Assembly: GCA_947506075.1 (NCBI GenBank) | Contig: CANNNN010000157.1 | Location: 1-6,280, forward strand | From: Methylococcaceae bacterium | Lineage (GTDB): Bacteria > Pseudomonadota > Gammaproteobacteria > Methylococcales > Methylomonadaceae | Length of the DNA stretch: 6,280 bases | Direction of reading: 5' to 3' | In this document: one piece after another, positions 1 to 6,280 of the stretch | Layout: the number at the start of each line of letters is the position of its first letter | Numbering within the stretch: the first letter of the stretch is position 1 | Position numbers and translations under genes: made by a program | The notes under the pieces: model-generated | What the model was told of the DNA's origin: nothing | The model's input: the letters and a program-made list of their open reading frames with translations, nothing else | Databases searched by the model: none

Positions 1-35
1 ACCTTCGGCCTACATGACTTAATCAATACTTTTTA

Positions 36-343
36 CTAAGTCTGCAACCTTGTTATTAGTATCGGCTCACTTCCAAATGTAACGAGTTTTATTGGCGGAC
101 TGTTATTTCTCTCTTGAACCATTAGCTTTCCAAGACACCGTGTCGCTGTATCCTTATCCTTGAATCCTTGCTTAAGCAATTCCCCAAGTCCTGACACCAG
201 TAAGTCAGAAACTTGAATCAACAAATTATATGTCTTTTTCGTATTATGTTTTGAATGTCAAAATATTGTTCATTCGCAATATCAGAGAACTCTCGTAGTA
301 AATACTCAGGTATTTTGCCGTTACTATATATAAATTCGCTCAT
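36..343 (-). pseudogene. Possible split hypothetical gene (two overlapping short frames)
   Basis: I do not recognise this. On the minus strand an ATG at 343-341 opens a 41-codon frame (begins MSEFIYSNGK, ends RKRHIIC) that stops at 220-218. A second frame begins at a TTG at 224-222, overlaps the first by 7 bases and runs 62 codons to a stop at 38-36. Its first visible stretch is LIQVSDLLVSGLGELLKQG, a plausible amphipathic helix, and it ends with GSEPILITRLQT. Read through with one frameshift near 220, the two would give a protein of about 100 residues, mostly helical and charged. No Shine-Dalgarno sequence stands before either start. The first start lies only about 35 bp from the recognisable edge of the transposase remnant, so the promoter may have been lost when that element inserted or decayed. 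The alternatives are two coupled small genes or chance frames; the evidence is thin. Confidence 0.2.
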
Positions 344-377
344 AGGCCGATAATCACACCAACTCAATGATGCGCCC

Positions 378-842
378 GACTGTTACGAAACAGCCCGTCG
401 AACGCCCTGTTAAAAACCAGAAATCGTACTACTCAGATAAAAAAACGCCACACGATCAAAGCCCAACGTGTAATCTGCGTGTTGACACGAGCTATCCTCT
501 CCGTGGTAATGGGCAAGGGCCGGCAGCATGACTTTTCAGCCTTTAAAGACAGTCGACTATTGTTGCATCCTGCTGTTGGCGGAATCGGGATACCAAGGAA
601 TGCACAATCATAACAAGAACTTGATCCTGCCAGTCAAAAAGAAAAAGGGGCTGTTTCTTTCGGCAGAAGACCAAGCCCATAATAAGGCACTATCAAAACA
701 ACGCGTTTTCATTAAGCTTATCAACCGCCGAGGCAAATTTTCAGAATTGTTAAAGTTGTTTATCGGGGGCAAGCACAAGACTTACTGGCTGACCTGCAAT
801 TTAGTGGCAGCTCTTGTTAACTTGCGCTATGCCTTTATTTAG
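378..842 (+). pseudogene. Decayed IS5-like DDE transposase fragment
   Basis: This is a remnant of an IS5-type (DDE_Tnp_4-like) transposase, recognised from family motifs spread over three frames. Frame one (from about 382) reads TKQPVERPVKNQK then YYSDK. Frame two, entered at the seven-A run 439-445, reads KKRHTIKAQ, later MGKGRQHDFSAFKDS and LHPA. Frame three, entered near 566-578, reads LLLAESGYQG and continues open to the stop at 840-842, with ALSKQRVFIKLINRRGK and NLVAALVNL. In active relatives these segments read roughly DATEQPIERP, KKRHTLKAQ, GKGREHDF, LADSGYQG and RERVVVEH. Here the second catalytic Asp is Glu (582-584) and the catalytic Glu is Lys (714-716). The first Asp codon (GAC at 378-380) is followed by an extra base. 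The N-terminal helix-turn-helix part, about 100 residues or more, is absent, and I could not find terminal inverted repeats. The element is almost certainly inactive. The open stretch 528-842 has an ATG but is not a gene in its own right. Confidence 0.85.
378..842 (+). mobile_element. Insertion sequence remnant, IS5 family, ends not found
   Basis: The extent is taken from recognisable transposase coding sequence only. No terminal inverted repeat pair or target-site duplication could be identified in 1-377 or 843-897, so the true ends are unknown. The left edge falls close to the small minus-strand frames ending at 343, and the right edge lies 55 bp from the stop codon of the convergent ABC transporter gene. 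The element therefore sits between genes and does not interrupt the transporter. Confidence 0.6.
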
Positions 843-897
843 AAATGCGTCTATTAGTGTTTCACTATAAAATTAGCCATGGTCAGTAATCACGCCA

Positions 898-2586
898 TTA
901 CAACACAATACGTCGCTGATGGAATGCCTCTGCCAGTGGTTCATGAGTAATGGTCATTATCGCAGCATCAGGCAGTTTCTGGGCTATCAAACGCAACATT
1001 TTCATTTCACATGAGGAGTCCAGTGAGTCCATCGCCTCTTGCAGCAAGATCCATTTCGGTTGCTGCAGCAGCAATCGAACTACGCCAAGGCGCTGTTGTT
1101 GTTCACGGGACAAGGCACTGGCCCAATTATCGACACGGTCAAGCTGCTCATGCAATTCGTCTAATCCAACCAGGTCCAGCGCCTCTGTTAGCTCGATCTC
1201 GGTATAGTCTATTTGGGTCGACGGATAACAAATTGCTGAACGCAAAGTACCGGTCGGCAGATAAGGTCGAGGCGGCATAAAAAACACCTGATCATCCGGC
1301 AATTCAATCGAGCCTTCCCCCCAAGGCCAAAGACCCACGACTGCCTTGAAGAGCTTGGAACCGGTAAACGCATTACCGGTAATCAATACCCGCTCACCCG
1401 GCCTGATTTCGGCATTAATACTTTGTACACAAACAATGCCGTCAAGCCTGATAATACACAGATCACAAAAGCGCAGCACATTCTGTTCGGCTTTTTTCAG
1501 CTGGATTCGGTGCGGATCGGCGCGGACAATTTCCTGCTCCAATTTGTCCAGGCCGTTAACCAGACCCAAAACCCGTTCGACCGAAGCTCGCCATTCGGCG
1601 ACTCTGGCCATATTATCAACCGGCCAGGACAATGCCCCAGCCGTTTGCTGAAAGGCCTGCGCCGATTGCATCAACGCACCTAGCGAGATACTACCCAGAA
1701 TATAGCGGGGTGCAGACACCAGAATAGGAAATGCCATCGACAGCACCGAATAGCCGGAAGTCAACATGAACAAATGCGACCAGGTCTGGGTTTGCCGCTG
1801 CCAAGCATGAACAATATCTCTGAACAGCCCGATAAAACGAGCCTGTTCATTGGCTTCGCCATGAACTAGCGCAATAGCCAGGGAGTTTTCCCGCGCGGTG
1901 ACCAGGCCAAACCTGAAATTCGCCTCTACAGTTTGCCTCGCATCAGTCGCCAAGGTAAAGGGCTTGCCCAGCCACCAACCCAACGAAGACGCGCAAGCCG
2001 CATAGATGATGGCTAACCAGACCAAATGCCCGTAAATAGGAATTTCAACAAACCACAGATCCAAAATAACCGTACCGGAAAGTGTCCAGAGAATTTTGGT
2101 AAAACTGATAATCAACAACGAGCAGTAGAGTAAGGAGTGGCAAAGCTCGATAGCGGATTCCGTCGCGATACGGATATCTTCGGCGATGCGGCCGTCAGGA
2201 TTATCGTGCGCACCCTCAATATGAGTGATCAGATAGTGACGGCCGTTGGTCATCCAGAGACTGATCAAACGATGTGTTAACCAGCTGCGCCAGTCGAGCT
2301 GCAAACGCCGTTTAACTTTAAAATGCGCGGTGGTAACTGCAATATTAAAAACAAAAATCAGCGCGATCAGGCCGATCTGCAAAAATAGGCCACTCATTGA
2401 GCGCTGTTCTAGCGCATTAAAAAGATCGGCGCTCCACTCCGTGATAATGACCGCGATACCGATCTGCATCACGGTGAGCATGAATAAAGCCAGTGCCTGC
2501 GTGCGAATAGTCGACTTGTTTTCAGAATTCCAAAAAGGCCCGGCTAAGCGAATAAATTGAATGAAAAATCCGTTTGAAAATTGCAC
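898..2586 (-). CDS. SbmA/BacA-YddA-like ABC half-transporter with degenerate ATPase domain
   Basis: A 562-residue inner-membrane protein with an N-terminal ABC_membrane_2-type membrane domain (about residues 25-340) and a C-terminal ABC ATPase-like domain (about 372-562). The membrane domain shows hydrophobic segments near 30-48, 67-86, 150-175, 187-206 and 272-300, and keeps the family motifs DNPDGRIAEDI (128-138) and EANFRFGLVTAREN (221-234). Relatives include YddA, Rv1819c and the ATPase-less peptide importers SbmA/BacA, which take up peptides or other hydrophilic compounds; the substrate here is unknown. The ATPase domain aligns end to end with its family (GLWPWG 418-423, RPYLPTGTLR 440-449, QQQRLG 496-501, THEPL 547-551), yet the motifs that bind ATP are altered. 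Walker A is one residue short with no GK[ST] (GNAFTGSK, 404-411), the Q-loop Gln is Pro439, the signature is LSREQ (492-496), and the Walker B Asp is Gln516. Glu517 and His548 remain. The frame has no interruption. The start is GTG with GGAG six bases upstream, and the next upstream in-frame stop is at 2617-2619. The gene is monocistronic in this window and divergent from apbE. Confidence 0.9.
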   Translation of the reverse strand: MQFSNGFFIQFIRLAGPFWNSENKSTIRTQALALFMLTVMQIGIAVIITEWSADLFNALEQRSMSGLFLQIGLIALIFVFNIAVTTAHFKVKRRLQLDWRSWLTHRLISLWMTNGRHYLITHIEGAHDNPDGRIAEDIRIATESAIELCHSLLYCSLLIISFTKILWTLSGTVILDLWFVEIPIYGHLVWLAIIYAACASSLGWWLGKPFTLATDARQTVEANFRFGLVTARENSLAIALVHGEANEQARFIGLFRDIVHAWQRQTQTWSHLFMLTSGYSVLSMAFPILVSAPRYILGSISLGALMQSAQAFQQTAGALSWPVDNMARVAEWRASVERVLGLVNGLDKLEQEIVRADPHRIQLKKAEQNVLRFCDLCIIRLDGIVCVQSINAEIRPGERVLITGNAFTGSKLFKAVVGLWPWGEGSIELPDDQVFFMPPRPYLPTGTLRSAICYPSTQIDYTEIELTEALDLVGLDELHEQLDRVDNWASALSREQQQRLGVVRLLLQQPKWILLQEAMDSLDSSCEMKMLRLIAQKLPDAAIMTITHEPLAEAFHQRRIVL

Positions 2587-2592
2587 ACGAAA

Positions 2593-2596
2593 CTCC
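2593..2596 (-). promoter_or_regulatory. Ribosome binding site for the ABC transporter gene
   Basis: GGAG on the minus strand lies six bases before the GTG at 2586-2584. It is the clearest Shine-Dalgarno sequence in the window and supports this GTG as the true start; there is no ATG in frame between the upstream stop (2619-2617) and the GTG. Confidence 0.6.
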
Positions 2597-2774
2597 AGAG
2601 CGAAATAAATAACACCTCAAGACACGGCTTTTTATTGTTTTAGTGCGCCCCATCTTTTACCAAACACGATTCTAATGGAATTTTTCCGATTCTCACAACT
2701 TTCTAGGCTAATTACGTAAGTATGTTGCTAGTGGTGACGCCCAGTAATGAATATACCCTGCTTACCAGATTCTA

Positions 2775-2824
2775 TTAATCACCACGAACGGACTGCACCC
2801 ATGCAGTCCGTTCGTGGTGATTAA
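2775..2824. repeat. Perfect 23-bp inverted repeat with 4-nt loop
   Basis: The left arm is 2775-2797 and the right arm 2802-2824, every base pairing, with CCCA between. The arms contain CACCACGAACGGACTGCA and its exact complement. The element lies 188 bp upstream of the ABC transporter start and 277 bp upstream of apbE. It is not followed by a clear T-run on either strand, which argues against a simple intrinsic terminator; the run on one flank is AAAAATT on the plus strand. Palindromes built around GTTCGTGGTGA recur as dispersed repeats in several proteobacterial genomes as far as I recall, so a REP- or MITE-like unit is the preferred reading. A regulatory hairpin or a stable RNA structure is the alternative. 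Confidence 0.85.
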
Positions 2825-2966
2825 AAATTCTTATCCTAGGTATATTGTTTCATAGAAATCACCTTAGGCGGTTTCCTTAGACTGAGCTAAGGACTGGATT
2901 ACTAAACAAATTGCAGGTAAAACCGTGACTCGGCCATTTTTTAAAAAGCTTTAGCGTCTTTCCGAT

Positions 2967-2972
2967 TATAAT
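2967..2972 (+). promoter_or_regulatory. Candidate -10 box for apbE-hpnN
   Basis: TATAAT, a perfect sigma-70 -10 hexamer, lies 129 bp upstream of the apbE start. There is no convincing -35 hexamer at the usual 16-18 bp distance; the A/T-rich sequence around 2937-2947 is the only candidate, at a longer spacing, and there is no extended -10 TG. It is offered as the best promoter candidate for the two-gene unit, not as a firm call. Confidence 0.3.
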
Positions 2973-3012
2973 AAGCAGCGCTGTCAAATACGGTATAAAC
3001 AATAGCGCAGTT

Positions 3013-3105
3013 ATGGCGCAGCGTGATCTTTTTAGCTGGAATGCAGGCCACACCTGCTCACCGCTTGCAACGATAAAATGGTCTAAACACGGCAGCCATG
3101 GATGA
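3013..3105 (+). other. Possible 30-codon leader frame overlapping apbE
   Basis: An ATG at 3013-3015 opens a 30-residue frame (MAQRDLFSWNAGHTC at its start, KHGSHG at its end). Its TGA stop overlaps the first proposed apbE start as ATGA (3102-3105). Such an overlap is typical of translational coupling, and apbE itself has no visible Shine-Dalgarno sequence. However, this frame has no clear ribosome binding site either, shows no known family, and can easily be a chance frame of this size. Confidence 0.15.
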
Positions 3106-4178
3106 CTAACCCAAGAACTAACAACATGACATTATCATATTTTACGCACGCTTACCGCTCATCGCGGCACTTACCCTACCTCATCTGCCTGTTTTTAATC
3201 CTGCTGACAGCTTGCTCAAAACCGTCCATCCAGAAGCTTGAAGGACCGGTTCAGGGCACGACTTACCATATTAGCTACTGGTCCGAATTGCCGGTGGACG
3301 AGCTAGCCATTAAAGCCGGTGTCGAAACCGAATTCGCTGTCATCGATAAACTGCTGTCCAATTACCGGCCCGACTCGATCATAGAATACTTTAACCACGC
3401 AGAGAACACCGACAGTCAGGAGGTCGGTGCAGAAATCGTAGCCCTGGTTAAAATTGCCCACATCGTCAGCCAAGCCAGTTCGGGTTGCTATGATTTAACG
3501 ATCAAGCCGTTGTTCGATTTATGGGGCTTCCGGGGCGAGGCACTGACGATTCCTGACGATGCGACGATTCTTAGTACGCTGAAACACATCAGCATGCAAA
3601 ACCTGGAAGTCGTCGACGAAACGCATCTGCGAAAAAAACAGGCCGAGCTGAAAGTCGATTTGTCATCGATAGCCCAGGGCTATAGCGTGGAGCGGATCAG
3701 CAAGTTTTTGACCCAAAAAGGGCTAAACAATTATTTGGTCGAAATAGGCGGAGAGCTAAAAACCAACGGCACTAAACCTGGCCTGCAACCCTGGCGTATC
3801 GCCTTGGAAAGACCCTTACCCGAACAACGGGTCATGCAAAAAGTCATTACCATGCCTAAAGACTCGCCGATGGCGGTGATGACGTCCGGCACCTACCGGC
3901 ATTATTTCGATGACCACGGCAAGCGTTACAGCCACATCCTCGACGCACGCAACGGAAGACCTGTTAACCATGCTCTGGTCTCTGCCACCGTTTTGCTTGA
4001 CGATCCGACGGTTGCCGACGCCTGGTCTACCGCCTTACTATGCCTGGGTCAGAAAGACGGCCTGGTAGCTGCAAATACCGCAAAAATCCCCGCCCTATTC
4101 ATCGAACTGCAAGGCACAGAACTGATCGAATCGAGAAGTGATGCTTTAAATGCTTTGAACACGCTCACCATCCATTAA
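3102..4178 (+). CDS. apbE: FAD:protein FMN transferase, lipoprotein (ApbE family)
   Basis: ApbE-family enzymes cleave FAD and attach FMN by a phosphoester bond to Thr or Ser of acceptor proteins (known cases are NqrB/NqrC and Rnf subunits), with Mg2+, on the periplasmic side. The 358-residue product has a lipoprotein signal: a hydrophobic stretch at about 24-36 ending in lipobox LTAC with Cys38. Family motifs follow in the normal order: GTTYHISYW (52-60), NYRPDSIIEYFN (87-98), DLTIKPLFDLWGF (131-143), DLSSIAQGY (186-194), EIGGELKTNG (214-223), TSGTYRHYF (261-269), HILDARNGRPV (278-288) and DAWST (306-310). The last supplies the Asp and Thr, four apart, expected as metal ligands. Length is usual for the family and all motifs look functional. 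The start shown is the first ATG of the frame; Met9 at 3126 would give a more typical signal-peptide length with the lipobox Cys at residue 30, and neither has a good Shine-Dalgarno sequence. The next gene follows after 17 bp. No Nqr, Rnf or other flavoprotein gene is in view, so the acceptor is unknown. Confidence 0.95.
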   Translation: MTNPRTNNMTLSYFTHAYRSSRHLPYLICLFLILLTACSKPSIQKLEGPVQGTTYHISYWSELPVDELAIKAGVETEFAVIDKLLSNYRPDSIIEYFNHAENTDSQEVGAEIVALVKIAHIVSQASSGCYDLTIKPLFDLWGFRGEALTIPDDATILSTLKHISMQNLEVVDETHLRKKQAELKVDLSSIAQGYSVERISKFLTQKGLNNYLVEIGGELKTNGTKPGLQPWRIALERPLPEQRVMQKVITMPKDSPMAVMTSGTYRHYFDDHGKRYSHILDARNGRPVNHALVSATVLLDDPTVADAWSTALLCLGQKDGLVAANTAKIPALFIELQGTELIESRSDALNALNTLTIH

Positions 4179-4195
4179 TAGCCAAAACCGAACTT

Positions 4196-6280
4196 ATGAC
4201 TTTTAAAAACAGCAGTCACACTTTTTTTTCCCGTTGGGGAGACTGGACGCTAGGCCACCCGATTACGGTATTGGCAATCACGGTTCTGCTTAGCGTTTTG
4301 GCCTTGCAGTACACCGCAGGTCATCTAAGCATCAATACCGACACCACCGAACTGATTGCCCCCGACGCGCCGTTCCAGCAAAATCGCCGCAACTACGAAC
4401 AGGCCTTTTCGCAAGATTTGCATACGCTGTTACTGGTCGTCGAATCGGACACGCCGGAACTGTCCAAAGCCGCCACCAAGCGCTTGCTACGCCTGCTGAA
4501 CGCCAACAAGGATTGTTTTAGTTCAGCCTATATTCCCAACGATGACGAATTTTTTCATCAGAACGGCCTGCTTTATCTAGCGACCGACGAACTTCAGACC
4601 TTGTCAACCAACCTGTCGCAGGCCCAGCCGTTTATCGGCAGAATTGCCCAGGAACCCAATCTGACCGGCTTTTTTTCCATCTTTGAAGATGCACTGACCT
4701 CGACCGACAAGACCCAGATTGTGCCTATCGATTTGACCTCGCTGATAGACAAAGTGGCGAAGGCTTTACATAAAACGGTCAACGGCGACAACGCGTTACT
4801 GTCCTGGGAGTCGTTAATTAGCGATAAGAAACCCCATGACGGCAATAATTTTATTATCGTCTTGCCCAAATTTGATTACTCGCAAATCCGTCCGGCCGAA
4901 ACCGCGATAAACTCTATCCGCAAAGCCGTAACCCAGATACAGGACCCCAACCTACCCGCCGTCAAGGTCTGGATTACCGGCGAAGTCGGCCTTGAAGACG
5001 ACGAACTGTCAGGCATGAGTACCGGTACTTTTACCGCCTGCATTTTCTCGCTGGCGGTCGTATTGCTTATCTTATTGATTGCCTACCGCTCCATTTCTCT
5101 AACGCTAGCCACGTTGATCACCTTAAGCCTCGGCATGTTGTTCTGCGGCGCGTTTGCGGCCTTTGCGGTTAAAGAATTGAACCTGATTTCGGTGGCTTTC
5201 GCAGTCTCCAATATCGGCCTGGGCGTCGAATACGCCATCCATTTTTGTTTGCGCTACCGGGATAACTTGACCCATCATATTCATAAAGATCTGGCACTGC
5301 GCAGCACCCTGACCAGCACGGCCCCTTCGCTGTTATTATGCGCAGGCACCACCTCAATCGGTCTTTATGCGTTTATACCGACCGATTATAAGGGGGTATC
5401 CGAACTCGGTCTGCTGGCCGGCACCAGCCTTTTTATCTGCCTGTTGATCACCCTGATTGCGCTGCCTGCTCTGTTAAAAATGCTCCCGGCTCCGGTCAAT
5501 GTCGAAAAAAAACAAACCCAAAATGGCCTGGCAAAACTGGCAGAAAAACTGGCCTTCTACCCGCTGCATTATGCCAGACCGGTAGCATTCGTAACGCTGC
5601 TAATCGCCGTCATATCGATCTTATTGACCTTTAACGTACAGACTGATTTCAATCCGATCAACCTGCGCGACCCCAATACCGAATCGGTCATCGCGTTTAA
5701 AAACCTGATGAAAGACAAGGACACCACACCGATGACATTGACCGTTCTGGCCAAGGATCAACAAAGCGCCAAGGCCCTGCAACAAAAGCTAGGGGCCTTG
5801 GCTTCGGTTGATAAAACCGTCAGCCTGTTTGATTTTCAGCCCACCGAACAGAACGACAAACTGGCCATAATTGAAGACATGGCACTGCTGCTGGGCGCTC
5901 AGACCCAGGCCTTTCCGGCGCTAAAAACTGATAATGACCCGGTGCCCGGCATTAAGCATCTGATCAAAACCATAGCCACAATACTGCCTGAAAAAACCGA
6001 TGCGCGTGAGCGCCTGGCCTTAAGCAAGTTCCAGCATGAACTACAGGATATTTTGCTGGAACTGGATACCCGGCTACAACCGGATCGGTGGCTGTTCATC
6101 GAAAAAATCCAGACCACGCTGCTCGGCACCTTGCCTACGGTGATGAACGAGCTATCGTCCAGCTTCAACGCCAGAAACGTGACCCTGGCCGATCTGCCTG
6201 ACGACATCAGGGACAAATGGCTGAGCAAGAACGGTTCGTACCGTATCCAGATTTATCCCAAAAAAGACCTGAACGATTTG
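4196..6280 (+). CDS. hpnN: HpnN-like hopanoid RND/MMPL transporter, C-terminus beyond window
   Basis: The first 695 codons of an RND-superfamily MMPL transporter run open to the right edge; the family usually has about 850-900 residues, so the last membrane helices are missing. HpnN exports hopanoids from the inner membrane towards the outer membrane, driven by protons. Visible order: TM1 about 22-40; first periplasmic domain with INTDTTELIAPDAPF (46-60); TM2 about 279-297, TM3 302-323, TM4 330-350, TM5 373-393, TM6 403-425; TM7 about 461-479 and a second periplasmic domain. The duplicated layout, NIGLGVEYAIHFCLRYR (339-355), the second-domain opening QTDFNPINLRDP (482-493), and LPDDIRDKWLSKNGSYR followed by PKKDLND near 667-694 resemble hopanoid-associated members more than drug or mycolate exporters. 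The TM4 acidic position is Glu345 rather than the more usual Asp. The ATG lies 17 bp after the apbE stop without a strong Shine-Dalgarno sequence, so co-transcription and perhaps coupled translation are likely. No other hopanoid gene is seen, so the exact substrate is inferred; a general MMPL exporter is the alternative. Confidence 0.85.
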   Translation, partial: MTFKNSSHTFFSRWGDWTLGHPITVLAITVLLSVLALQYTAGHLSINTDTTELIAPDAPFQQNRRNYEQAFSQDLHTLLLVVESDTPELSKAATKRLLRLLNANKDCFSSAYIPNDDEFFHQNGLLYLATDELQTLSTNLSQAQPFIGRIAQEPNLTGFFSIFEDALTSTDKTQIVPIDLTSLIDKVAKALHKTVNGDNALLSWESLISDKKPHDGNNFIIVLPKFDYSQIRPAETAINSIRKAVTQIQDPNLPAVKVWITGEVGLEDDELSGMSTGTFTACIFSLAVVLLILLIAYRSISLTLATLITLSLGMLFCGAFAAFAVKELNLISVAFAVSNIGLGVEYAIHFCLRYRDNLTHHIHKDLALRSTLTSTAPSLLLCAGTTSIGLYAFIPTDYKGVSELGLLAGTSLFICLLITLIALPALLKMLPAPVNVEKKQTQNGLAKLAEKLAFYPLHYARPVAFVTLLIAVISILLTFNVQTDFNPINLRDPNTESVIAFKNLMKDKDTTPMTLTVLAKDQQSAKALQQKLGALASVDKTVSLFDFQPTEQNDKLAIIEDMALLLGAQTQAFPALKTDNDPVPGIKHLIKTIATILPEKTDARERLALSKFQHELQDILLELDTRLQPDRWLFIEKIQTTLLGTLPTVMNELSSSFNARNVTLADLPDDIRDKWLSKNGSYRIQIYPKKDLNDL

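Larger units (their letters stand above)
2587..3101. other. Divergent intergenic region
   Basis: This 515-bp stretch separates two divergently oriented genes and must carry both promoters. Besides the 23-bp palindrome it holds a short hairpin at 2874-2893 (stem TCCTTAG/CTAAGGA, six-base loop) and a weak one at 3043-3057 (GCAGG/CCTGC). No protein-coding stretch with family resemblance was seen on either strand. A 26-codon frame beginning at the ATG at 2747 runs straight through the palindrome and is regarded as chance. Confidence 0.6.

Noticed and set aside
5..350. 8-bp inverted pair TCGGCCTA (5-12) and TAGGCCGA (343-350), possibly cassette or attC ends
   Set aside because: The match is short, and there is no GTTRRRY core or other integron feature nearby.
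439..445. Programmed ribosomal frameshift site at the A7 run in the transposase
   Set aside because: A second frameshift, an extra base near 381 and loss of catalytic residues show general decay, so the slippery run is more simply a mutation.
528..842. A stand-alone 104-codon gene with an ATG start
   Set aside because: Its sequence from about residue 14 onward is the C-terminal part of a transposase whose upstream parts are found in the other two frames; the ATG is fortuitous.
855..867. TAGTG-TTT-CACTA hairpin between the convergent transposase remnant and the ABC gene as a terminator
   Set aside because: The stem is only five A/T-rich pairs and no T-run follows on either strand.
950..1683. 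Several plus-strand open frames of 85-101 codons opposite the ABC transporter gene
   Set aside because: They are mirror frames of a strongly supported minus-strand gene, are rich in Ser, Arg and Cys as such shadows are, and match no family.
2747..2827. 26-codon frame running through the palindrome
   Set aside because: It has no ribosome binding site or family resemblance, and most of it is repeat sequence.
4594..6228. Minus-strand open frames opposite the HpnN-like gene
   Set aside because: The plus-strand reading gives a continuous transporter with clear motifs; these frames have no motif, no ribosome binding site and overlap one another's territory only by chance.

Overview
The window looks like chromosomal DNA of a gammaproteobacterium. 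The mix of a hopanoid-type RND/MMPL transporter, an ApbE lipoprotein and a moderate base composition fits a gamma-methanotroph such as Methylococcales. That assignment is inference from gene content; there is no rRNA or other marker gene here.

Layout from left to right. Positions 1-345 hold no recognisable gene, only two short overlapping minus-strand frames that may be the halves of one decayed hypothetical gene. About 378-842 (plus) is the C-terminal two thirds of an IS5-like DDE transposase, broken by frameshifts and with two catalytic positions changed. Convergent with it, 898-2586 (minus) encodes a complete 562-residue half-transporter of the SbmA/BacA/YddA-like ABC family. Its membrane domain keeps the family motifs, but the nucleotide-binding domain has lost the Walker A lysine register, the Q-loop glutamine, the signature glycine and the Walker B aspartate. 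A 515-bp divergent intergenic region follows (2587-3101). It contains a perfect 23-bp inverted repeat with a 4-nt loop, smaller hairpins, one good -10-like hexamer and a possible 30-codon leader frame that overlaps the next gene. Then come two genes on the plus strand in what looks like an operon: a lipoprotein ApbE, FAD:protein FMN transferase (3102-4178), and 17 bp later an HpnN-like MMPL/RND transporter (4196 to beyond the right edge, 695 codons visible).

ApbE attaches FMN covalently to exported or membrane redox proteins, and HpnN-type transporters move hopanoids towards the outer membrane. Both therefore act at the periplasmic side of the cell envelope, but no acceptor flavoprotein or hopanoid biosynthesis gene is visible to tie them to one pathway. 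The most unusual item is the ABC protein with an apparently ATPase-dead domain in an otherwise intact reading frame. I see no CRISPR array, tRNA, rRNA or recognisable defence system.
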